From positions 1 to 64,000 of the forward strand of contig NZ_MVAR01000018.1 of NCBI RefSeq assembly GCF_001999325.1: a stretch of DNA of 64,000 nucleotides. Reading direction: 5' to 3'. The DNA comes from Thioalkalivibrio versutus. Its GTDB lineage: Bacteria > Pseudomonadota > Gammaproteobacteria > Ectothiorhodospirales > Ectothiorhodospiraceae. Positions within the stretch are counted from its first letter, which is position 1; each line of letters starts with the position of its first letter. Under the pieces are notes generated by a model. That model was not told where the DNA came from, searched no databases, and saw only the letters and a list, made by a program, of their open reading frames with translations. The position numbers and the translations under genes were made by a program. Positions 35,629-43,180 of this stretch are shown piece after piece.

Positions 35629-35958
35629 GTGTACGGATTTACCGAGATCACCCCGGACGAACTGGAACAGTGGCGCAACGAGGGCAAGAGCTTTCGTTTG
35701 CTGGATGTGCGCTCGCCGGGCGAGACCGGTCGCGGCGTTATCCCGGGGGCAGAGCTTGTCCCGCTGGCCACTTTGCCGCTGCGCAAGGACGAGTTCACCG
35801 GTAGCGATGCGCCGGTGGTCATTTACTGTCAGAGTGGGGCGCGTTCCGCCCAGGCCTGCGCCTTTCTCGCCCAACAGGGCGTGGACTGTGCAAGCAGCCT
35901 GCGCGGCGGCATTGTCGGGTGGGCCCAGACCGGAAAACCGGTGGTAAGCCCGGATTAG
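35629..35958 (+). CDS. Rhodanese-like sulfurtransferase
   Basis: A single-domain rhodanese of 109 residues. Such proteins carry sulfane sulfur as a persulfide on an active-site cysteine and pass it to acceptors such as TusA. The active loop is CQSGARS with Cys 67, preceded by VVIY. LLDVRSPGETGRGVIPGA near residue 24 is the conserved N-terminal block. I chose GTG at 35629 because GGAG lies about 10 nt upstream; upstream ATG and CTG codons in frame give a non-conserved extension. With tusA 136 nt downstream and the sHdr genes next, it is likely a donor in the cytoplasmic sulfur relay. No signal peptide is present. Confidence 0.9.
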   Translation: MYGFTEITPDELEQWRNEGKSFRLLDVRSPGETGRGVIPGAELVPLATLPLRKDEFTGSDAPVVIYCQSGARSAQACAFLAQQGVDCASSLRGGIVGWAQTGKPVVSPD

Positions 35959-36024
35959 AATTCGGTTGTATTCCGATGCCGATTCGCCTATAAGGGGGAA
36001 TTCGGTTGATTACCGTTCGGTAAT
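35958..36024. promoter_or_regulatory. Candidate operator: 11-bp direct repeats plus a 16-bp palindrome around the tusA promoter
   Basis: GAATTCGGTTG occurs perfectly at 35958-35968 and again at 35998-36008, start-to-start distance 40 bp (close to four helical turns). The first copy overlaps the -35 element and the second sits at the transcription start. The second copy runs into a perfect palindrome ATTACCG-TT-CGGTAAT (36009-36024). This arrangement suggests repression by a looped or cooperative regulator. The regulator is not in the window. Confidence 0.6.
35966..35994 (+). promoter_or_regulatory. Sigma-70 promoter upstream of tusA and the sHdr genes
   Basis: TTGTAT (35966-35971), exactly 17 bp, then TATAAG (35989-35994), with -10 matching 5 of 6. 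It lies in the 136-nt gap after the rhodanese stop and would start transcription near 36001. Confidence 0.65.
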
Positions 36025-36094
36025 GGCTGCAGCGCACGGGGCCCAACCGGACCGCAGTACACGACTGATAAAACGCACTCAAAGGAGAGAAACG

Positions 36095-36325
36095 ATGGCC
36101 AACTTTGACCAAGAACTCGATGCTTCCGGCCTGAACTGCCCGCTGCCGATCCTGCGCGCCAAGAAGGCGCTGGCCGCGATGGACGCCGGCCAGGTTCTGC
36201 ACATCATCGCGACCGACCCGGGCGCCGTGAAGGACTTCCAGGCGTTTTCCAAGCAGACCGGCAACGAGCTGATGGAGCACAAGGAAGAAGGCGGCAAGTT
36301 CTACTTCCTGATCAAGAAGGGCTAA
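36095..36325 (+). CDS. tusA: TusA sulfur carrier protein
   Basis: A small cytoplasmic sulfur carrier that receives persulfide sulfur from rhodanese or DsrE-type proteins and delivers it onward, here most likely to the sHdr system. The 76-residue protein has the defining motif LNCPLPILRAKK with the carrier cysteine at residue 15 (CPxP), and the rest of the beta-alpha-beta SirA/TusA fold. The ATG at 36095 follows AAAGGAGAG. It has its own promoter with elaborate repeats and is followed by a 15-bp hairpin before hdrC1. Confidence 0.96.
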   Translation: MANFDQELDASGLNCPLPILRAKKALAAMDAGQVLHIIATDPGAVKDFQAFSKQTGNELMEHKEEGGKFYFLIKKG

Positions 36326-36341
36326 GGCGCTTCAAGTGCTT

Positions 36342-36381
36342 GATTCGGGGCGGCAATTCGCAAGGGTTGCCGCCCCGAATC
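36342..36381 (+). terminator. Strong hairpin after tusA
   Basis: Perfect 15-bp arms GATTCGGGGCGGCAA (36342-36356) and TTGCCGCCCCGAATC (36367-36381), 16 nt after the tusA stop and 113 nt before hdrC1, without a T-run. It could be a partial terminator or an mRNA stabiliser that gives tusA higher expression than hdr. Confidence 0.6.
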
Positions 36382-36494
36382 CTGAATAACGATGGTTGCC
36401 ATGCGGTAACTGGATTGGTGCCTGGACGAGGTCTAGGCTGGCTGCGCAAGGTTCACAAGAAACCTGCATCGCCTAAAGCGAAGAGGTGTGAGAT

Positions 36495-37187
36495 ATGGCG
36501 ACATACGCTGAGATGCAGCAAATCTTCGACGATATTCGTGGAGATTTTCGCTACGACCACGAGCTTAACGGCTGCCTGAACTGCGGCATCTGCACGGCCA
36601 CGTGTCCGTCCGCCCAGTTCTACGATTACTCGCCGCGCGAGATCGTGCAGCTGCTCTGGACCGAGAACGTCGAGCAGATCTACGACGCGATGCAGGAAAA
36701 GATCTGGGCCTGCGCCCAGTGCATGACCTGTGCGGCGCGCTGCCCGTTCAAGAACTCCCCCGGTGGCCTGGTCGCGATCATGCGCGAAGTGGCCATCAAG
36801 CACGAGATGCAGTCCGCCAAGGACGTGCTTCGTCCGTTCGGCCGCGTCATGCTCAAGCTGATCACCACGGGGAACCAGCTGTCTCCCGATATGATCCAGC
36901 CCGATCACTTCCCTGACTGGGGTCCCAACATCCAGAAGGTGGAAGGTGATCTGCGCATCCTGCGCAAGGCGATTCCGGTGAAGACGCTGCAGACGGTCGA
37001 GACCGCCTGGGAAGTGTCCCTGAAGACCTCGGTGGAGATGTACACCATCTGGGAAATGACCGGAGTCCTGAAGTCCCTCGAGCTGATGGACGAGAACCTC
37101 TTCGACGTGATCGAAGACTTCATCGACGAGAAGCGCGAGGACTACGAAGACTGGCTCGAGGAGCAGGAAGAGGAAGACGACGAGTAA
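36495..37187 (+). CDS. hdrC1: sHdr subunit C1, iron-sulfur protein
   Basis: HdrC-like subunit of the sulfur-oxidising heterodisulfide reductase-like (sHdr) complex of the cytoplasm, which oxidises carrier-bound sulfane sulfur. The 230-residue protein has two [4Fe-4S] ferredoxin-type motifs, CLNCGICTATCP near residue 28 and CAQCMTCAARCP near residue 73. A helical domain and a very acidic C-terminus (EEQEEEDDE) follow. The acidic tail fits a halo-alkaliphile. The ATG at 36495 follows a GAGGTGTGAGAT leader. It is the first of six hdr-type genes in the order C1-B1-A-hyp-C2-B2, the known sHdr type order. Confidence 0.93.
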   Translation: MATYAEMQQIFDDIRGDFRYDHELNGCLNCGICTATCPSAQFYDYSPREIVQLLWTENVEQIYDAMQEKIWACAQCMTCAARCPFKNSPGGLVAIMREVAIKHEMQSAKDVLRPFGRVMLKLITTGNQLSPDMIQPDHFPDWGPNIQKVEGDLRILRKAIPVKTLQTVETAWEVSLKTSVEMYTIWEMTGVLKSLELMDENLFDVIEDFIDEKREDYEDWLEEQEEEDDE

Positions 37188-37230
37188 GTCGTCCACCGAT
37201 TCCCGCATCCAAGACATCAGGAGAAGCGTT

Positions 37231-38637
37231 ATGAGTGAACAGACCCCAGGCAACCACAACCAGAATGGTGAAGGCGCTGGCGCCGGCACCATGAAGCCCG
37301 GTTCCCACAATACCGACGGGCAGGGCATCGCCGGTCACGGTTCGTTCTTCCAGTCGACCGATCTGTCGAAGGAAGACGCAGTCAAGGCCACCGACTGGGT
37401 GCGCAAGCACGTCGACCGCCGCACCGTCGACCTTGGCGACCGCATGGACGACGTCCGCGAGCACATGTACGAGCTCGAGAAGGACGGCCAGATCATCATT
37501 CATCGCATTAACGATGAACACGAGCCGATGTCGGTGAAGACCCTGTTCGGCTGGGATAAGAAGATCCCGACCAAGCAGCTTTGGCACCACAAGTCCTGTG
37601 GCCAGTGCGGGAACATCCCTGGCTACCCGACCTCGCTGCTGTGGTTCATGAACAAGTTCGACTTCGAGCCGGGCAAGGACTACCTCGACGAAACCGACCA
37701 GACCTCCTGCACCGCGTGGAACTACCACGGCTCCGGTATCGGGAACGTCGAATCGCTCGCTGCCGTGTTCCTGCGCAACTTCCACCAGGCCTACGTCTCC
37801 GGCAAGCAGCACGGCCACGAGCTGGGTCATTTCTTCCCGCTGGTGCATTGCGGCACCTCCTTCGGCAACTACAAGGAGATCCGCAAGTACCTGATCGAGT
37901 CCGCCGAGCTGCGCGAGAAGGTCACCAAGATCCTCGGCAAGCTGGGTCGCCTGGTCGACGGCAAGCTGGTCATCCCGGAAGAGATCATCCACTACTCCGA
38001 GTGGGTGCACGTGATGCGTAACCGTATCGCTTCCGAGCTGCAGACCATCGACGTCTCCCACATCCGCACCACCGCCCACGTGGCCTGCCATTACTACAAG
38101 ATGGTCCACGAGGACGCGGTGTACGATCCGACCGTGCTGGGCGGCAACCGTACCGCGATCATCACCTCCACCGCCCAGGCTCTGGGTGCGCAGGTGATCG
38201 ACTACTCCACGTGGTACGACTGCTGCGGCTTCGGCTTCCGCCACATCATCTCCGAGCGCGAATTCACTCGCTCGTTCACGATGGATCGCAAGATCCGCGT
38301 GGCCCGCGAGGAAGCCAACGCCGACGTGATGCTGGCCAACGATACCGGCTGTGTCACGACCATGGACAAGAACCAGTGGATCGGCAAGGCACACAACCAG
38401 AACTTCCAGATCCCGATCATGGCGGAAGTCCAGTTCGCGGCCCTGGCCTGCGGTGCGGACCCGTTCAAGATCGTCCAGCTGCAGTGGCACGCGTCGCCCT
38501 GCGAGGACCTGGTCGAGAAGATGGGCATGTCCTGGTCCGAGGCCAAGAAGACCTTCCAGGAATACCTGAAGGAAGTCGAAGCCGGCAATATCGAATACCT
38601 CTACAATCCTGAACTCGCTTACGGGGGCAAGGTCTGA
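37231..38637 (+). CDS. hdrB1: sHdr subunit B1, CCG-domain protein
   Basis: HdrB-like subunit expected to hold a noncubane-type or related iron-sulfur cluster through cysteine-rich CCG domains. The 468-residue protein has a Gly/Asn/His-rich N-terminal extension (about residues 1-40), then SCGQCGNIPG near residue 122 and TSCTAWNYHGSG near 157. Later come HVACHYYKM near 289, DCCGFGFRH near 330 and TGCVTT near 371. It is longer than the 300-residue HdrB2 encoded downstream. Its stop overlaps the hdrA start by one base (TGATG), so B1 and A are translationally coupled. The reaction centre of sHdr is not settled, so the catalytic role is partly inferred. Confidence 0.92.
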   Translation: MSEQTPGNHNQNGEGAGAGTMKPGSHNTDGQGIAGHGSFFQSTDLSKEDAVKATDWVRKHVDRRTVDLGDRMDDVREHMYELEKDGQIIIHRINDEHEPMSVKTLFGWDKKIPTKQLWHHKSCGQCGNIPGYPTSLLWFMNKFDFEPGKDYLDETDQTSCTAWNYHGSGIGNVESLAAVFLRNFHQAYVSGKQHGHELGHFFPLVHCGTSFGNYKEIRKYLIESAELREKVTKILGKLGRLVDGKLVIPEEIIHYSEWVHVMRNRIASELQTIDVSHIRTTAHVACHYYKMVHEDAVYDPTVLGGNRTAIITSTAQALGAQVIDYSTWYDCCGFGFRHIISEREFTRSFTMDRKIRVAREEANADVMLANDTGCVTTMDKNQWIGKAHNQNFQIPIMAEVQFAALACGADPFKIVQLQWHASPCEDLVEKMGMSWSEAKKTFQEYLKEVEAGNIEYLYNPELAYGGKV

Positions 38638-39689
38638 TGCAGCAAGATACCGTTCTAGTAGTGGGTGGTGGGCCGGCCGGTCTGGCCGCTGCCGCCAATG
38701 TCAACTCGGCCGGCTACAAGGCCGTGGTGGTCGAGAAGGAAGACGTCCTGGGCGGCGCCCCGATCCTGTCGGGTTACGCCAAGCTGGTGCCTTCCGGCGA
38801 GTGGGCCAAGGATGCTATTGGCCGCATGGTCAAGCGCGTGGAAGACGACGCCAACTCGACCGTGCACAAGAGCGCCAAGGTCGAGAAGCTGGAAGGCGAG
38901 GCGGGTAACTTCACCGCCACGCTGACCAACGGCGAATCCGTCCAGGCGGGCGCCGTGGTCCTGGCAACCGGCTTCACCCATTTTGACTCCATCAACAAGC
39001 CGGAGTGGGGCTTTGGCACGTATGAAGACGTGCTGACCACCACCCAGATGGAACAGATGGTGGGCAGTGGCAAGATCGCCTGCCCGTCCGACGGGCGTGT
39101 GCCGGAGCGTGTCTGCATCCTGCTGTGCGTGGGCTCCCGTGACCGTCAGATCGGTCGCGAATGGTGCTCCAAGATCTGCTGCACCGTCTCCGCCAACCTG
39201 GCGATGGAGATCAAGGAGATCTCGCCGGAAACCGACGTGTTCATCTACTACATGGACATCCGGACCTTCGGGCTGTACGAAGACAAGTTCTACTGGAAGT
39301 CCCAGGAAGAGTTCAAAACCAAGTTCGTCAAGGCCCGTATCGCGGAAGTGACGGCCTCGGGCGATGGTCGCCTGCTGGTCAAGGGTGAAGATACCCTGGT
39401 CAAGCGCCCGATCATCATCCCGTTCGATATCGTCGTGCATGCCATTGGCATGGATCCGAACGCCGATAACCCCGAGCTTTCCCAGGTGTTCGGTATCGGC
39501 CTCGAGAAGCACGGCTTCATCGAGAAGGCCGAGCAGTACACCAACACCTGTGGCACCACCCGCAAGGGGATCTACTCCTGCGGTGCGGCCTACGGTCCCG
39601 AGACGATCGACGACTCGATCGCCCAGGGTGCCGCCGCGGGTGGCCGCGCGGTTGCGGATCTGCATGCGCTGGTTCAGAAAGCCGGCTGA
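38637..39689 (+). CDS. hdrA: sHdr subunit A, FAD- and iron-sulfur-binding
   Basis: HdrA-like flavoprotein, 350 residues, about half the size of methanogen HdrA, as expected for the sulfur-oxidiser type. The N-terminal FAD-binding motif is VLVVGGGPAGLAAA at residue 6. A cysteine cluster, CILLCVGSRD...WCSKICCTVSANLA (residues about 159-186), matches the [4Fe-4S] site of HdrA. The C-terminal end YSCGAAYGPETIDDSIAQGAAAG closes the flavin fold. Electrons taken from sulfur are thought to leave through this flavin to NAD+ or another carrier. The gene overlaps hdrB1 by 1 nt and, if the next start is right, hyp by 26 nt. Confidence 0.95.
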   Translation: MQQDTVLVVGGGPAGLAAAANVNSAGYKAVVVEKEDVLGGAPILSGYAKLVPSGEWAKDAIGRMVKRVEDDANSTVHKSAKVEKLEGEAGNFTATLTNGESVQAGAVVLATGFTHFDSINKPEWGFGTYEDVLTTTQMEQMVGSGKIACPSDGRVPERVCILLCVGSRDRQIGREWCSKICCTVSANLAMEIKEISPETDVFIYYMDIRTFGLYEDKFYWKSQEEFKTKFVKARIAEVTASGDGRLLVKGEDTLVKRPIIIPFDIVVHAIGMDPNADNPELSQVFGIGLEKHGFIEKAEQYTNTCGTTRKGIYSCGAAYGPETIDDSIAQGAAAGGRAVADLHALVQKAG

Positions 39690-40500
39690 GGTCGTCAGCG
39701 ACGAGGCGGCTTCGGGGCTGGTCCCGGAGCCGCTTGAGGTTACCTTTGACAAGGAGATCCTCGCGTCCAAGCTCTCCACCCTGAAAGGGGCCATCGCCGA
39801 AGCGGGCGGGGTCGATGGGTTGGAGACGTTCATCGAGGCCTTGCGTTCGAAGCATGAAGTCTTTGCGGCGATCGTGGCCAAGGGCGACGAGATCGATGCA
39901 GAGGATGTTCGGGCCCTTGGGGGGCTGGTCTTTTCGGTTCGCCGGAAACTGGTCACCCTGATGGCGGAACGGCAAGGGGCCCTGGTGGACGGGGTACGTG
40001 CCCTGGTCCGCCCGGATGTGGATGTCAACGACCGCCTGGCCGCATTCGCGGACCTGGCGGCGGATGACAAGAAGCTGCGCCGGGCGATCTGGGACTTCGG
40101 TGCCGAGATCCTGCATTTTGCAGATCCCGACGCCGTGCCACTGGCTTGTCGCTGGGTCTGGGATACGTCGACCACGACCGGGTCGTTGCGCGAGTTCATT
40201 CGCGCCAACGACACGCTGCGGTCGATCCCGATCGGGGAGTCGGTCGGTGCGATCGAGGGAGCGCGGCGCTGGTTTTACGAGGCGCTGGCGGAAGAGGGCT
40301 TTTACCGTGACCTGCCGTTTGTGACGGATCTGGTCTGGGTCCAGGCCTATTCGGACTACGCCCGTTCGCTATCGATGAGTTTAGGGATGATCGACAACCA
40401 GTTTGGTGGCAAGCAGGATCCGCTGGAGCTGGCGGTGAAGATGCTGGGGATCGATTCCCCGGAAGGTCGCCTGAAAGGAACCGATGCGTCGCTGCATTGA
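39664..40500 (+). CDS. Conserved sHdr-cluster protein of unknown function (hyp)
   Basis: The position between hdrA and hdrC2 is occupied by a conserved unknown gene in sHdr clusters, and this 278-residue protein fills it. It has no cysteines in the main body and no cofactor motif. It is largely alpha-helical, with ALGGLVFSVRRKLVTLMAERQGAL near residue 79 and a C-terminal GKQDPLELAVKMLGI. A DUF1641-type relationship is possible but I cannot confirm it. The first in-frame ATG (39664) lies inside the 3' end of hdrA, giving a 26-nt overlap; a non-AUG start just after the hdrA stop is the alternative. It may be a structural or assembly subunit of sHdr. Confidence 0.8.
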   Translation: MRWFRKPAEVVSDEAASGLVPEPLEVTFDKEILASKLSTLKGAIAEAGGVDGLETFIEALRSKHEVFAAIVAKGDEIDAEDVRALGGLVFSVRRKLVTLMAERQGALVDGVRALVRPDVDVNDRLAAFADLAADDKKLRRAIWDFGAEILHFADPDAVPLACRWVWDTSTTTGSLREFIRANDTLRSIPIGESVGAIEGARRWFYEALAEEGFYRDLPFVTDLVWVQAYSDYARSLSMSLGMIDNQFGGKQDPLELAVKMLGIDSPEGRLKGTDASLH

Positions 40501-40549
40501 ATAACGGAACGAACTTGAGCCTGGCAAGACAGGTTTTCGGAGAGACGTC

Positions 40550-41266
40550 ATGGCAATACATGAAAAAGCACTGATCGAGGACGAACGACTCCAGCAGCAC
40601 GACGAGCTGGTGGTCGACGGGGTGGATGTTTCCGGTCACTGGAACACCATGATTGCCCCGCGCACGGTTCGCGATTACGACGACGATTTCGAGACGAAGA
40701 TTCAGACCTACACGGGTGCGGAGAATGTGCACCGCTGCTGGCAGTGCGGGTCCTGCACCAACTCCTGCACGATGTACGCGCAGAATGTGCAGTTCAATCC
40801 GCGCTACTGGATCTACCTGACCCGCCTTGGCATGAAGGAAGAGCTGGTCAAGGACAAGGACATCATCTGGCAGTGCGTTTCTTGCAACAAATGCACGAAC
40901 ATCTGCCCGAAGGACGTGAAGCCGGAAGGCGTGATGAAGGCGCTGGCGCACTGGATGGAAGAGGAAGGGATCACCGAAAAGACCCCGTCCAGCATCTTCG
41001 ATGAAGAGTTCGCCGACCAGATCTACAAGACCGGCCGCATCGAAGACGGCAAGGTGATGCAGAACTTCTTCAAGAAGACCGGCCAGCCGCTTCTGCAGGA
41101 ATGGCTGAAGGTGTTCGTCTTCCGAATGATGAAGCACCTCCCGGTGAAGCACCTGATGGCGATGGGCTTCAACACGATTCATACGCCGCGCACCAAGTCC
41201 TGGGGCAAGACCGGGGACGTGCTGAAGAGTTACGTGCGCGAACAGAAGGAGGCCGCTCATGGCTAA
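40550..41266 (+). CDS. hdrC2: sHdr subunit C2, iron-sulfur protein
   Basis: Second HdrC-like electron-transfer subunit, 238 residues. Two [4Fe-4S] motifs are present: CWQCGSCTNSC near residue 64 and CVSCNKCTNICP near residue 107. An acidic N-terminal region precedes them. The C-terminal part is basic and helical. The ATG at 40550 follows GGAGAGACGTC. The last 8 nt overlap the start of hdrB2, whose ribosome-binding site GAAGGAGG lies within hdrC2, so the two subunits are made together. Confidence 0.95.
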   Translation: MAIHEKALIEDERLQQHDELVVDGVDVSGHWNTMIAPRTVRDYDDDFETKIQTYTGAENVHRCWQCGSCTNSCTMYAQNVQFNPRYWIYLTRLGMKEELVKDKDIIWQCVSCNKCTNICPKDVKPEGVMKALAHWMEEEGITEKTPSSIFDEEFADQIYKTGRIEDGKVMQNFFKKTGQPLLQEWLKVFVFRMMKHLPVKHLMAMGFNTIHTPRTKSWGKTGDVLKSYVREQKEAAHG

Positions 41267-42170
41267 GGTTGCTTACTATCCGGGTTGCGCACTTGAGGGC
41301 TCCGGTGGGCCGTACGATCGCTCCACCCGCGTGCTGGTGAAGGCGCTGGGGCTCGAGATGGAGAACCTGCGGGACTGGAACTGCTGTGGCGCGATGGAGG
41401 TGAAGAACGTTCACCCCATGCTGCAGACCTACCTGTCCGCACGGAACATGGCGATCGCCTCCGAACAGATGGGCATGGACACCGTGATGGCCCCCTGTAA
41501 CGGCTGCTATCACAACCTGAAGAAAGCCGAGTTCGAAACTGCCACGTCGGAAGACGCGATGAACACCGTGCAGGATCTTGCGCGTCAGTCGGATGACCCG
41601 GTCTACAGCGGCGACGTTCGCACCCTGCATCTGCTCGAGTGGCTGATGGAAGAACTCGGTCCGGAAGGCATCAAGCAGAAGATGACCAAGAGCCTGAACG
41701 GTATCAAGGTCGCGAACTACTACGGCTGCATGTACACCCGTCCGCGCCAGATCTTCCCGGAGAAGGACAATGGCCCGGGCTCCGACTCCAGCTATCAGCC
41801 GCACTTCATGGATGACCTTCTGGGCGCCGCGGGTGCCGTGAACGTCGAATATCCGTTGAAGACGTCCTGCTGCGGTGGTGCGCACACGTTGTCCGATTCC
41901 GATACCTCGACCCAGCTGGTGCTGAACCTGCTGCAGTCGGCGGAAGACTCCGGTGCGGAAGTGATCGCCACCGAGTGCCCGACCTGCCACTCCGGTCTGG
42001 AGATGCACCAGGTGCGTGCCGAGACCGAGTTCGGCATCAAGACCGATGTGAAGGTGTTGTACTTCACGCAGTTGCTGGGTCTGGCCATGGGTCTGTCTGC
42101 GCGGAAACTGGGCATTCACGAGAACGTGAGTGATTCGATTGGCCTGTTGAAGGAGAAGGGGGTCATTTGA
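41259..42170 (+). CDS. hdrB2: sHdr subunit B2, CCG-domain protein
   Basis: Canonical HdrB-like subunit of 303 residues with two full CCG cysteine domains. The first comprises YPGC near residue 10, NCCG near 43 and CNGC near 80. The second comprises YGCMY near 156, TSCCGG near 205 and CPTC near 232. In methanogens this architecture binds the noncubane [4Fe-4S] clusters that reduce heterodisulfide; here it is thought to oxidise a bound sulfane-sulfur substrate. It overlaps hdrC2 by 8 nt. A strong terminator 45 nt after the stop separates it from lbpA1. Confidence 0.95.
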   Translation: MAKVAYYPGCALEGSGGPYDRSTRVLVKALGLEMENLRDWNCCGAMEVKNVHPMLQTYLSARNMAIASEQMGMDTVMAPCNGCYHNLKKAEFETATSEDAMNTVQDLARQSDDPVYSGDVRTLHLLEWLMEELGPEGIKQKMTKSLNGIKVANYYGCMYTRPRQIFPEKDNGPGSDSSYQPHFMDDLLGAAGAVNVEYPLKTSCCGGAHTLSDSDTSTQLVLNLLQSAEDSGAEVIATECPTCHSGLEMHQVRAETEFGIKTDVKVLYFTQLLGLAMGLSARKLGIHENVSDSIGLLKEKGVI

Positions 42171-42214
42171 TCCCTGGACCCATGCCCGGCATGGCCCATC
42201 GATGAGTTTGGAAG

Positions 42215-42239
42215 ACGGGCGCCTGGCGCCCGTTTTTTT
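42215..42239 (+). terminator. Rho-independent terminator between hdrB2 and lbpA1
   Basis: CGGGCGCC-T-GGCGCCCG stem (42216-42232) followed by seven T. It sits only 43 nt before the lbpA1 start, too close for a conventional promoter plus leader afterwards, so it probably works as a partial attenuator within the locus. Confidence 0.85.
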
Positions 42240-42281
42240 GTGTAGGCACGGGTCCCCGCGGCCCCGGGAATGAGGCGAAAC

Positions 42282-42728
42282 ATGGATTGCAACGGCTGCG
42301 AGTTTCACCCTGAACTGTTCTACGACGACGAATTCCAGATCTGGCTTCGTCGCGAGGACGACGACACCCTGACCGTGGGGATGACCGACCTGTCGCAGAC
42401 GATTGCGGGCAAGATCATCCACGTGCGGGTGCGGCGGCCGGGTACGCGGCGACCGCCGGGCAAGCCGGTTGCCACGATCGAAAGTGGAAAATGGGCGGGT
42501 CCGATCCCCAACTTCATCGACTGCAAGATCGTCGAGGGGAACGAGGAAGTGCTGGAAAACCCGGTGCTGCTGAATTCCGATCCCTACAATGCCTGGATCG
42601 CCCGAGTCGAGCCCACCAACGGGATCGAGGCCGCGCTGGAGGTGTTCCTGACCGGGGACAAGGCCGAGGAAGGCTACTGCAAGCGGGCCAAGGACGATGA
42701 CATCCAGTGCCAGCGCAAGCTGCGGTGA
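42282..42728 (+). CDS. lbpA1: Lipoate-binding protein LbpA (first copy)
   Basis: GcvH-like lipoyl-carrier protein dedicated to the sHdr pathway. The lipoyl lysine is K70 in TIESGKWAGP, the family motif. The 148-residue protein is longer than the second copy. It carries extra cysteines at both ends, MDCNGCEF at the start (C3, C6) and two near the C-terminus (EGYCKRA, IQCQRK). These are unusual for a lipoyl domain and could bind sulfur or metal. I chose the ATG at 42282 because GAGGCGAAAC is well spaced; the upstream in-frame ATG at 42270 has no such signal. It is followed by the dsrE-like gene after 8 nt. Confidence 0.9.
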   Translation: MDCNGCEFHPELFYDDEFQIWLRREDDDTLTVGMTDLSQTIAGKIIHVRVRRPGTRRPPGKPVATIESGKWAGPIPNFIDCKIVEGNEEVLENPVLLNSDPYNAWIARVEPTNGIEAALEVFLTGDKAEEGYCKRAKDDDIQCQRKLR

Positions 42729-42736
42729 GCGGGACC

Positions 42737-43144
42737 ATGGCGGATATCGACAACGATTATTACCTGGACAACGACGAGCAGACGGTCGTGATCATCATGA
42801 CCTCGGGCCCGTCGACGCCCGGCCGTTGCGCCACGCCGTTCTATCTCGGCGCGGTGATGGCCTCGATGGATGTGGACGTGCACATCTTCTTCACCATGGA
42901 GGGCGTGCGCCTGATGGAGCAGGGTGTAACGGACGATCTGCGGGCCATGGAAGACGGCAAGCTGATCAAGGACTTTATCCAGGACGCAAAACGTGCAGGC
43001 GTGCGCTTGCACGTTTGCCAGCCCGCTCTGCCGGGGTATAGAATCGACGCGTCTTCGGATCTCATCGACGATGTCGATGAAGTGAATCGGGCGAGCGAGT
43101 TAGCCGACCTGATACTACGCAGTGATAAAACGATAACGTTTTAA
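42737..43144 (+). CDS. DsrE-family sulfur carrier protein
   Basis: A 135-residue DsrE/DsrF/TusD-like protein. Members bind sulfane sulfur on cysteine and hand it to TusA, or take it from it. The fold markers are TVVIIMTSGPSTPGRCATPFYLGAVMA near residue 16 and VDVHIFFTMEGVRLM near 46. Cys 31 and Cys 94 are the sulfur-binding candidates. DsrE3-type genes are known in sHdr clusters, and this is probably one, though the subgroup cannot be set by eye. The 3' third uses codons unlike the rest (AAA, GCA, TTG, AGA, TTA, ATA, CTA), apparently because it contains promoter sequence for lbpA2. Confidence 0.85.
   Translation: MADIDNDYYLDNDEQTVVIIMTSGPSTPGRCATPFYLGAVMASMDVDVHIFFTMEGVRLMEQGVTDDLRAMEDGKLIKDFIQDAKRAGVRLHVCQPALPGYRIDASSDLIDDVDEVNRASELADLILRSDKTITF
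42989..43042 (+). promoter_or_regulatory. Candidate internal promoter with operator-like dyad, inside the dsrE-like gene
   Basis: TTGCCA (43015-43020, 5 of 6), 16-bp spacer, TATAGA (43037-43042, 4 of 6). A perfect dyad AAACGTGCA-N10-TGCACGTTT (42989-43016) abuts and overlaps the -35. It would drive lbpA2 and the lipoate genes, with the lbpA2 start about 130 nt downstream. Confidence 0.55.
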
Positions 43145-43180
43145 TTTTCCCGCTTTATTTGAATATTCCTGGAGGAAGAC

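Noticed and set aside
36411-36439. Separate promoter for hdrC1 (TGGATT-17-TAGGCT)
   Set aside because: Both boxes match consensus poorly, and readthrough from the tusA promoter is simpler.
36495-42170. Methanogen-type heterodisulfide reductase
   Set aside because: HdrA is the short type, the gene order C1-B1-A-hyp-C2-B2 and the LbpA/lipoate genes are those of sulfur oxidisers, and no methanogenesis genes are present.
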